A stretch of 64,000 nucleotides of DNA from Tyto alba (Eukaryota > Chordata > Aves > Strigiformes > Tytonidae), in the NCBI RefSeq assembly GCF_018691265.1, contig NW_024881313.1:18469518-18533517 (forward strand), written 5' to 3'. Of the stretch, positions 50,201 through 58,586 are shown in pieces. Under the pieces are notes generated by a model. It ran no database searches and was not told the origin of the DNA. It saw only the letters and a program-made list of their open reading frames with translations. The translations under genes and the position numbers were made by a program. Each line of letters starts with the position of its first letter. The first letter of the stretch is position 1.

Positions 50201-51680
50201 CCTTTCACTTTGCAAAACTGTCCACAGTATGGTGGAGAGCAAGAGGGCTGGACAAAAGTGCGGATACATTAGTTTCCTCCCAGCAGCGCTCCAAATACAG
50301 CATTTACCTTGATTTGTTGTTGCTTTATTATCAAGCAAGTCTCACAACATCATTGCAGAAATACTTGTTACTGTATTAATACATGCCCTTGCTTATAAAG
50401 GATGAAAGACACCTTTTTTCAGTAATGACAATCAATCACAAAAGTAGGATGAAACAAGAAGGAGCTCCCAGCACTGCTGTCACCTTTGTTAATTACTGCA
50501 TGAAGAATAAAGGCCTCTGTTTTCTTTAACAAAGCAGGACTACCTTATGCCTCTACCTCTTATTTAACTCTGCATTTACTGACTGTCAAGGTAAGCTCCC
50601 CCTTATTGTTAAATATTGCTATTGTATTACTCTCACCTACCACACAGTACAGTAGCTCTCAGCACTTTTGCAGCTAGAACTTAAGAAAACTGGAAGTATT
50701 TTGCACATTACTGGATTCAGCTCCTTTGTAGTCCTCGAGCCAAAAGGACAACACTACTTCCTTCCCCTTGGCTTCCCTCTCCACGCTCCATTTCCTCCCT
50801 GCTAACTGCAGTTGCCACTGTGTCTCCTCAAAGCCTGGTTCCCACAGAGCAGAGAAGCTGAGGGTGGCCCCTACAAGAGTCACCCCAAGTCCAGCAAGGC
50901 TTATGTGGGGTCCCCTCCACTGTTACACGCTCTTGCCTCCCCATCTGAAAAGCCACCATTAGAGCAGCATAGCAGAGTTTTAAATGGTGCAGATACTTAC
51001 TCAGTGACGGAGAAACTTCACTTCCTGGTGCATGAGGTGTTCACAGAATGGATAAAACCAGGGTTTCACTCCCTAGTATGCCTCCACAGTACAGCATAGG
51101 CAGTGACAGCTCACAGAACTACAAAAGCTAAGAGTAGGAACAACTGAAATATAGTTTCAGTGCTGGATTTCCAGGGACTTTTGTGCCCTGCCTGCAGAGA
51201 CTGCTTCTGTTCAAAACAGACTTTATAACCACAGCAGTTGTTTAAACACATTCAATCCCCCAAGTAGCTCTTGACAGAGCCAAATTTACAGGCTATACGG
51301 TACATAAATGAAATTTTCCTTCAGATCATCTTAACACCTGTTGCACTTCAAGCTAGCAAAAAAGTACACAGGTATATCTGAACCAGAACAGTGGCATTTT
51401 ACATGACATGAAAATGGAATTTGATGCTGAAATATGCTTAAATACTACTTTCCAGGGCTCATACTCACCATTACGTCAAATATGATTCTGTCTTAATATT
51501 TGAAAGTGAAAGATTCAATGCACTTACTAAAAGCAACAAGAAATTACCTTATGTTGACATTCTTATGGCTCTGTATTAGCAAATGTATACGTATCTTTCC
51601 AGTTTCCAATGAAACTGAAGATGGTGTTCGTAAAAAGCATGTGTATAATTCTTATTACCCATGTACCACAAGCCAGATAC

Positions 51681-51770
51681 TACATTAACTGAAAATGTAA
51701 TGTTCACCAGCTTACAGGAAAACTTATTACATTAACTGAAAACGTAATATAAACCAGCTTACAGGAAAAT
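51681..51770. repeat. 47-bp tandem duplication (about 1.9 copies)
   Basis: TACATTAACTGAAAATGTAA begins at 51681 and its near-copy TACATTAACTGAAAACGTAA at 51728. Both are followed by ACCAGCTTACAGGAAAA. The copies differ at only a few bases, so this is a fairly recent local duplication. Confidence 0.8.
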
Positions 51771-52837
51771 GTTTCTGGAATTTCTGAAGAAAATAGAAGC
51801 TCTCTGTTCTCTTTGGTATTTCCCAAAACAAAATGGTTTAATGTATATTATAAGTGTGTATTTTATTCAGTGTTATTAAGCTCATTTGTTCTAATAAGCA
51901 CACAGGCTTCTTGCCTCCCTTACTTGTGCTCCCTGACAGGTAAATGGTAAAACCACTGAGACCCGTGGGAGAGGCAGAATATGGACAGTGCAGTTCTCTC
52001 AGAAGCTGCCTTTCTTCATATCTAAAGGCAGAACTGATATATACTGGAGCAAATAGAACTTAATCCTACAGAAAAATGCATCTTGCATAACATAATCAGT
52101 GTATAAGGGAACAAATACTGAAAGTGCACACTTTGATTTCAAGTTGCAGGTATTTTGGAGAGATTATTTAGTTTGCCTTTGGCTGACTGAAAAAATAACT
52201 ATCTCCCTAAATCCTAAATTCAAGGTACATGACAACTGTATTGATCAAATGTACTGGAGTAATTTGAGATATATGGAAAAGAAGCACCATTCCCAACCAT
52301 ACTGCTATCCAACAGCCAAACTTCGGGCAGGGTTGTTACAAAATGCCATTAAAGCTGACCTGCCAAGCTGTCAGGTAAGGTGCATACCTGGACTGACACG
52401 ACCTATGCATTGAGTTTCTTTGCCATGCATTTTCCTCTCAGTTTTCTTTACACACCAACACTGTGGCTAGTCATTATCCACAGAAGGCAAAAGCAAAAAA
52501 CTAATTTGAAGATTGTATTAAAAGGAGGCAGAATGACATTTCTGCTCCTCCATGCACTACAACCACCGGAGATTTAAGCTTTCCAACAAACCTAAAAGCA
52601 CAATCCTTCTTTCTCCCCGGCACACAAATACATATAACCCAGGCTTCTGTTAAATTAACAAGCATATGGTAAAACTGCATTTCATTGCTACCAGAAACCT
52701 CTCCTGTAGAGAGGGAACTGCTATTTGAAACCATTCACTTGGCCAGAAGTTGGCATACAAAGCAGCCGTCCCTAAAAATTTCATGAACCAGGTTCTCATC
52801 TCAAGCAGTAAGGAGTGTGTCAGTGTGAGGTTTAAAG

Positions 52838-52856
52838 AAAAAAAAAAAAAAAAAAA
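52838..52856 (+). repeat. Poly-A run (19 A)
   Basis: A simple homopolymer. On the gene strand it is a poly-T. Confidence 0.75.
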
Positions 52857-55800
52857 GACAAAAGAGAGGGGGGAGGAAGAAGGTTGTTTCAACTTTTGTA
52901 TTAGGTAACACATGGCAATTAACATATCAAGACAAGACAGAGGGGACAAATGACCACAGGGAAAGCCCCTATGTGAATTTGCTGTCACTTAACAAATGCA
53001 TACACGCTTTATTTAAGGTAAATTGAATCACTTACTCCAAGATATTACAAGCCAAAAGGGTGAACACAAATGTTTAGCAGAAAAAGACCGCAGTTTTAAA
53101 CCCTCAGCTCACCTAGGTAACTTGTTAATCTGACTGAGAGAAATCAGTTACTAGGCATTTGCAGACATTAGTGGTTCAGGGTAAACAGTTTAAAAAAGTA
53201 AAAATCTAGTGCTTATCTGGATCTGATAACCGATAGAACCAACAAATACCTCATCCTCATTAAGATTTTATGATACCATCTAGTACCAAGTAAAAACTTT
53301 GCTCCTCTACTCAAATAAAACATCTTTTGTGCTGCTTCAGAGCATTTAGTTTCTACTCTTAAGAGTCCATTTGTGTTCTCAATGAAATACATGTTTGCAT
53401 TTGAAGGTCTTTAGTAATTTGCAGCTGAGAAGAAATAATATAGCAGTGCAAGATGAAAGAGAGAAAGACTTTCTGCATCATCTAAACTTTATCATCATGG
53501 CTAAAACTGCAAGCTTGGGATAACTGGCTTAAAAAAAAAGTCAAGAACTTGAGGGTCTCCTCACAGCTGTTACTGTGCTGTCCAGAAAAGAAGCCTTTAC
53601 AAAATGTCCAGCTGAAATGGTTGTGAAATTAGCTTTCACAATGTCAAGTAACTTAATGGCTGTTTGCAGGCAGACAGGCAATTACCAACAGCAGTGCTGA
53701 AGCATTAACCCTCCTGTCCTCCATGCACACAGAGGGAGAAGATACTGCGGATTCTGACTACAGAGCAACAGATGAACTTTTATTCACCATACTAAGAAAA
53801 AAAAAGTATTTGCCTGCTCATTCTGGGATTATGAAGGTGAGCTATCCTGAGTATATTCATCTACTAGTAGACTAGTCCTTGAACTGGGTGCTATTTATTA
53901 CTCGAATATTTTTTTATTATTCATAACTTCTTCATTTTGAAGAGCTAATAAAATATGAAGACCAAGACATGAATTAAACCCAATACCCACTGCAGCAGAC
54001 AAAAGTCATACCGGACGTCTGTACTGCAACACAACATTCTAGGATTTGTCTCAAAAGAACCTCCCTAGAATCTATGAATGAATGAATCATCCTCATCTTC
54101 TACTGTGAAGTAAACTTCACGGGCAAAGAAATTTAACCCCTTCTCAAATTACACTGATTTTGCTTACATCCTCCCTGGGTTTGTGTTACTTCTCCATAGA
54201 GCTCTTAAATTCCTATCTGCCAAGGTTCCGTAAGTTTAAAAGGGATCTGTTCATATGAAGAACACTCACTGTGTATTTTGTCTGTACTCAAACAAATCAC
54301 CAGTTCCCAATAGGAATAGGCAGCTTAAGGGTTGGCTTGTTTTAATTAAAATTTCTACACATTCATTTCAGCATTTGAACAAATTTAAGTTCTAGAATAC
54401 CCGATAGAACAATTTAAAAAGCAAACAAACAAAACCCACCACAAAAACTCAAAACCATAATTTAGTCCCCATCTGAAACACTTGTCAGGTATTAAGTATT
54501 TGAGAGAAATTAAAGAGGTAAAGCCTTACCAATCCTAAAATGTACCTTCATGGACTTCTAACAATCACACTGCTGGAGCTCTAAGCATCAGTACTGGCAA
54601 AAATTAACAACTCATTTGTGTGGATTTTACCATATTAAAGAAAAGGAGTTACTGAAACTTAAGAGTGTATGTGACCTTCAGACCCCACAACAGATCTGCA
54701 TAATGAATCAAATAAGCTAGCAGTATGACAAAGTCATCCAATTTTCTAAATAGAGTGCTAAATGCTGAGCTTAATTACCAGTACTTTCCATATTCACGAA
54801 TTATGTAATCAGCCTGGCCAAGCAGAATCTGAAACTGGGACTGTCTGAACATACGGCTGAGAACAGCAAAAGAGCGAAATGCTCGACGCAAAGCATCACT
54901 CCTCATCCCTTCCTTAACCAGAACACGGATTAAAAATCCAACCTTCAAATAGCTCCACATCAAAGACTTATTTATTTAGTCTGTTAACACAGGCATGGAA
55001 CATCTTAACAGAGACTCATCTAGTCTGTCCCACCACAAGGAGGGATGGATCTCTGCCCTAGCCTCTTGTAACCTGTCCAATAATAGATATTGCAGCTGAA
55101 GCAATTACTCCCTAATGGCATCCTCTGGCTTTCTTGCCTCCACCTTTATCCAAATCCCTTGTTTTTTCCCTAGTCTCTCACCAGTCTTTCCCTAGACTGA
55201 CAAGGGGAAATCAGTCATCTGCAAACATCCCTGAACTTTGGCAATGGCCCTTCACCTGTAGCTACAACTATCACCATGGTGCTAAAAGGGCAGGAGGGAA
55301 AAACAGTTGGTTTAGGTTTTACAACCATTTGACACTTATTTTGCTCAGTATACAAACAAGGAATGTGCCTGGTACTAAAACGCTTTTCCCCAGATATTCA
55401 CACCTGATGATTAGGAACCTATTCACAGCTACAAGCTGGCATGGAGTAAGCTTTCAAAAAAAAGACTCATGGTCTTTTTTTTTGAAATATACTTCAGTAT
55501 GAGATTAGCTCCACATATGCACTCACCGATGTACATGTCCAAAGAGTAAAGACTGGGCTTGTAATTTGACTTTGGAAAATGATACTATCTATGAAAACTC
55601 AGATGTTCTTACATGGAAGATAAAATTAGACCATTTTATTTAGATAGAAATGTTCTCTACTCACGGGCATAGCTGCTATTACATAAATAATCAGCTATCA
55701 GGCTTAATGTGGAAGCTATAGAGACATGTCTTTCCACATATCATGAACTGAGCTTGACAAGAAGAGATCAACAGGGCAGTTGAAAGGCACTAATTTTGCC

Positions 55801-57167
55801 AATACCTCGCCACTTTGATCACATATATGAAAGAGATTTTCCATATGATACAAAAATTACAACTGATTGATATTGTCTTGGTATCTGAAGTGGCAGCTTC
55901 AAGGAATGAAGACAGCTCTGTTTTTCTGGCATGCTTACCAATAAACCCAGTATAGTCCCTAGGTTTACTGACCTTTGAGGTATAGTTTAGTACTTCTCAT
56001 TCCAGAAATTGTTTTGTCCTTAAAAAAAGGCAGAATCTGACATTGCATTTGATGTCAGATTGCCTAGCATGGTAGTTTTTCTACAAGATACCAATACCTT
56101 TTGAATACTCTGTATGAGAGCACAGGCCCACCTCGATCTTACTTACTGCCAATACAACCACAAAAGAAAGAGCTCAAAAAGGTTACTTTTAACCATTTCC
56201 TTCTTGTGGCAAGCATCGCTTACTGATTCTTACTGACATGAGAGACAGGGAAGCTTAGAGGAAACAAGACATAAGCGTACTCCTTGAGTGGTGTACTTCC
56301 ACTCCACCACAGCGGGAAGCATGTTGCCAACCCATCACCACAAAGGCTAAGCCAGTGTGGGATCTCTCATCCCAGATGACATGTTTAGCCACCTGACAAT
56401 GCAGACCACAAGGCTAACACTGACCATGGGGGAGGACGCATTTACTCCTAGCACGTTTCATACCCTTAGGTAGAAAAGTTTTCTGCTTCCCAACATAGCC
56501 ATGGTCGCAGCAGGCGCGACGCTGCCACAGGATCCCAGGAGCAGCCCGGTGGGAGGAGGCCGATGGAGGGGCTGCTCTCCTGACACCAAAGGCGAGGCCG
56601 AGGGCAAAGCGGGGCACGGGGGAGCATCTCCCCTAGCCGAGCTCCCACAGGGGGTGAGGGCTGGAGGGCAGGTGCACCTCGCTGCCCAGGGGACGCCTCG
56701 CCACGGCACCTGTGGGGATCAGGGCAGAGCAGCCCACGGCAGGACCCCGGCCCGGCCCAGGAGCTGCCCCAGGTGCCGGGGGAGCCGCCGCGGCCTCCCG
56801 GCGGGCTCGGGCACTGCCCCGCTGCGGCTTCTGCTCCCGCCCGGCTCCCCCCCGGCTGCCGGGGGGCGCGGCGGCTGCCCGGCGCCCTGACAGGCCCCCA
56901 CCCGGCCGGCGGGCAGCCCACCGCACCGAACAAAAGGCTCGGCCGAGGCCCGGAGACGTCCCGGGGCGGAGGGCCGAGCCGCGCCGCCAGCCCGGGGGGC
57001 GAACCCGCTGCCCGGCGGTCCCGCACGGCCGGGGGGGCAGGGCCTGCGGCCGCCGGTGCCTCTCAGCCCGCCTCTCACCGCCGCGTCGGGCCCTGCAGCA
57101 GGCACGGCGAGGAGGAGGGGGAATAGGGGGAGAAGGACGCAATGCAACAGCTCCGACGACGCTGAGA

Positions 57168-57184
57168 GGGAGGGAGGGAGGGGG
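57168..57184 (+). repeat. G-quadruplex motif GGGAGGGAGGGAGGGGG
   Basis: Four G-runs separated by single A bases form a textbook G-quadruplex motif. It lies on the strand opposite the FAM171A1 transcript, about 320 bp into intron 1. Confidence 0.7.
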
Positions 57185-57361
57185 CAGCACAATGAGGCCA
57201 GCGGCAGCCCCTACCCCTTCCGTTAACAAAAGCTCCCCAGCCCCGGGGCTGCCTTCACCGCCCCGGGCCTGGGGGGTGGGGGGTGTCTGCAGCGGGCGGC
57301 GCCCCCGCTGCGCCCCGCAGCCGGCGGGCGGTGGGCGCCGGGAGAGGTCTCGCATCGCCGT

Positions 57362-57417
57362 CCCCCCGCCCCCCCCCCCCCCCAAGCCCCCGGCCGCCTC
57401 TCCCCCCCCCCCCCCAA
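57362..57417 (-). repeat. Long G-rich tract in the first 150 nt of intron 1
   Basis: On the transcript strand this is several long G-runs separated by short spacers (C-runs on the + strand). It begins about 90 nt after the exon 1 donor. Such tracts near a promoter favour RNA G-quadruplexes and R-loops. Confidence 0.65.
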
Positions 57418-57504
57418 GTTCGCCGCCGCCCGCACAATGCAGCCCCCCGCCGCCCCGGAGGCCGCCGCACAAAGCGGGTCAGTCCCGCCGCCCTTCCCGC
57501 ACCG

Positions 57505-57506
57505 AC
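57505..57506 (-). other. FAM171A1: Splice donor of FAM171A1 intron 1 (GT)
   Basis: On the minus strand CTCAAG is followed by GTCGGTGC. The donor is weaker than consensus beyond GT (no A at +3 or +4), but the junction G joins the exon 2 bases AA to make the conserved glutamate codon, which fixes it. Confidence 0.88.
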
Positions 57507-57600
57507 CTTGAGCCGCCTCGGGCGCCCCTAAGGTTTTGGTCACCGCCTTCCACACGTTGCAGCCCAGCAGGCAGAGGAGAAGCGCCGCCGACCTGCTCAT
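57507..57600 (-). CDS. FAM171A1: FAM171A1 exon 1, coding part (start and signal peptide)
   Basis: These 94 nt hold the ATG and 31 codons plus the first base of codon 32. The peptide starts MSRSAALLLCLLGCNVWKAV and continues TKTLGAPEAAQ. The hydrophobic core AALLLCLLGC is a signal peptide that directs the receptor-like protein into the secretory pathway, with cleavage probably near residues 19-23. It matches the remembered vertebrate FAM171A1 start (MSRSA-LLLCLLGC-VWKAVTKTL). I chose the ATG at 57600 because family proteins begin here. The frame stays open upstream, so no upstream stop supports the choice, but the nearest extension would need a non-ATG codon. The context has G at -3 and A at +4, which is moderate. 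The start overlaps the stop of an upstream ORF (ATGA). Confidence 0.95.
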
Positions 57601-57683
57601 TTCCACCCGCCGCCGCCAGCCGCCGCCAGGGAGGGAATCGCCGCCGGAGCCGCTGCCCGGAGGAGGAGGAGAAAGAGCCGCAT
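57597..57683 (-). other. Upstream ORF 2 (28 codons), overlaps FAM171A1 start by ATGA
   Basis: In the leader of FAM171A1, in a different frame, an ATG at 57683-57681 opens a 28-codon ORF. It encodes MRLFLLLLRAAAPAAIPSLA and then an Ala/Gly-rich tail ending WK. The TGA at 57599-57597 overlaps the main ATG as ATGA. The start context is weak (C at -3). Its own start overlaps the stop of upstream ORF 1 as TGATG. The peptide happens to look like a signal peptide. Overlaps of this kind suit termination-reinitiation, which is inference. It matters only if transcription starts upstream of it. Confidence 0.5.
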
Positions 57684-57757
57684 CAGGGGCTGGCCCGCTC
57701 CGCGCCTCCCTCCATGTTGCCGTGCGCTGCCCCTCCTGCTTTCTCCGCCTGCTGCAT
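57683..57757 (-). other. Upstream ORF 1 (24 codons), ends in TGATG with upstream ORF 2
   Basis: The ATG at 57757-57755 (A at -3) and a second in-frame ATG at 57715-57713 (A at -3, G at +4, strong context) share one stop, TGA at 57685-57683. The long form is 24 codons and the short form 10. This would be the first ATG on any transcript starting between 57757 and about 58217. The stop shares its last base with the next ATG. Translation here should reduce or control initiation at FAM171A1. Confidence 0.5.
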
Positions 57758-57864
57758 TGTCGTCCCGCCGCTGCGCCCCGGCGTCCGCGTCCCGTGCTGT
57801 CCCCCCGGGCGGGCGGGGGGAAGGAGAGGCGGGAGTGCTGCGCGGTCCTGGCTGCCGGTCTGGT

Positions 57865-57945
57865 GTTTTTTGTTTTTTTGTTTGTTTGTTTTTTTAATTC
57901 TCCCCCCCCGACGTTTATTCTCCCCCCCCCCCCCCCCGTCTCCCG
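57865..57945. repeat. T-rich tract and two C-runs inside the CpG island
   Basis: A T-rich segment (57865-57896) is followed by C-runs of 8 and 17 around GACGTTTATTCT. On the transcript strand this is G-runs followed by an A-rich CAAA-type segment, so a leader transcript would carry a G-quadruplex-prone block about 150 nt before upstream ORF 1. Confidence 0.7.
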
Positions 57946-58025
57946 ACAAGAGCAGCCAGGCTCCGCCGCCCGCTCGTTAACCCTTTGCGGCGCTCCCTGC
58001 CCCGCGCGGCGGGCCCGGCGGGACA

Positions 58026-58039
58026 GCGCCCCCTGCCGG
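58026..58039 (-). promoter_or_regulatory. Candidate CTCF site
   Basis: GCGCCCCCTGCCGG on the + strand agrees with the reverse complement of the CTCF core (GYGCCMYCTRSTGG) at 13 of 14 positions. It lies in the promoter CpG island about 430 bp upstream of the start codon. Prediction only. Confidence 0.45.
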
Positions 58040-58044
58040 CCGCG

Positions 58045-58056
58045 CCCCGCCCCGCC
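58045..58056. promoter_or_regulatory. GC boxes (SP1/KLF sites)
   Basis: CCCCGCCCCGCC contains two overlapping GC boxes, typical of TATA-less CpG-island promoters, here about 450 bp upstream of the FAM171A1 ATG. Confidence 0.5.
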
Positions 58057-58336
58057 TGGCCCTACCCTCCTGGCCGGCCGCGGGGCGAGGGGCCGCGGCT
58101 CCCCGGCGAGCAGCGGGGCCTGCCGGGCCGCCGCGCCAGCCGCCGGCCCAGCCTCGTCGCCCCGCGGGACCGGCTGCCGCCCGGGGGCAGGCGCGTGTCC
58201 CCGCCGGACAGCCCGGCATATTCCCCCCCCCCCCCGACCCCCCTCCCCGCCAGGTGCTGCCGCGCTTACCTGCCGCGGGGGGCCGGGTCCCGCCCGGCCG
58301 CGCCCGCCGCTCGCTCGCTCTTTCCTTCAACGGCTG

Positions 58337-58348
58337 CAAAATGGCCTC
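58337..58348 (+). promoter_or_regulatory. Candidate YY1 site at the upstream edge of the island
   Basis: GCAAAATGGCCTCC contains the YY1 core AAAATGGC in + orientation. YY1 sites of this form often sit just downstream of a start site on the same strand, so this hints at divergent + strand transcription. An ATG inside it opens a 93-codon frame of no known family. Confidence 0.35.
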
Positions 58349-58554
58349 CGCGGTGGTAGTGTCCCCCGCCGCGGCGGCTCGCTCGCCTCCAGCCGCAGCC
58401 CAGCGGGAGGGACGAGGGGGGAAGACGGACGTGGTGGCTTATAATGGCACGGATGAGACGTGTCGAGTCACAGGGTCCCCCGCGGCCCAGCTGCCGCCAA
58501 CAGCCCCCTGGCCTGATCCCCTGCTGCTGATGTTGTATTTAAAGCGGTTTAGGG

Positions 58555-58585
<31 letters not shown>
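58555..58585 (+). repeat. Poly-A run (31 A)
   Basis: The longest A homopolymer in the window, at the outer edge of the CpG island. Poly-lysine and poly-phenylalanine frames across it are artefacts. Confidence 0.9.

Positions 58586-58586
<1 letters not shown>

Larger units (their letters stand above)
38929..56500. other. Intron 1 block without identified genes
   Basis: AT-rich intron. A small CpG-bearing patch at about 45740-45860 and an ORF of coding-like appearance at 54775-54963 are discussed as findings. Other open frames show no motif. No RNA genes are recognised. Confidence 0.55.
2885..57506 (-). other. FAM171A1: FAM171A1 intron 1 (54.6 kb)
   Basis: Canonical GT-AG phase-1 intron between the signal-peptide exon and the first ectodomain exon. 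A very long first intron of this kind commonly holds enhancers. I find no supported protein gene inside it. Recognisable contents are an old LTR with leader, two CR1 copies, a tRNA-like relic, small tandem and inverted repeats, and homopolymer runs, listed separately. The rest is AT-rich single-copy-looking DNA. Conserved enhancers may be present but cannot be seen without alignment. Confidence 0.9.
56505..58480. promoter_or_regulatory. FAM171A1: CpG island and promoter region of FAM171A1
   Basis: Nearly 2 kb of very GC- and CpG-dense DNA in sharp contrast to the AT-rich flanks, and it spans exon 1. This is the usual broad, TATA-less housekeeping-type promoter. Within it are GC boxes, a CTCF-like and a YY1-like site, G-quadruplex-prone runs and a T-rich interruption at 57865-57896. 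The exact start site cannot be read from sequence, but a start upstream of 57757 would include both upstream ORFs. Long open frames on all strands here (up to 422 codons) reflect scarce stop codons in GC-rich DNA, not genes. Confidence 0.85.

Noticed and set aside
54775..54963. Alternative first exon of FAM171A1
   Set aside because: The donor-like site would leave phase 2, but exon 2 needs phase 1, so it cannot be spliced in frame as a start exon. An in-frame stop also follows the acceptor-like site.
54970..55200. Possible old interspersed repeat
   Set aside because: It faintly resembles antisense LINE 3' ends, but no diagnostic block or tail could be identified.
56712..57980. 422-codon + strand open frame, and the 279-, 186- and 302-codon frames around it
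   Set aside because: They overlap each other on both strands in a CpG island where stop codons are scarce. Composition is Pro/Ala/Arg/Gly-rich and they cross the FAM171A1 exon 1 and its splice donor.
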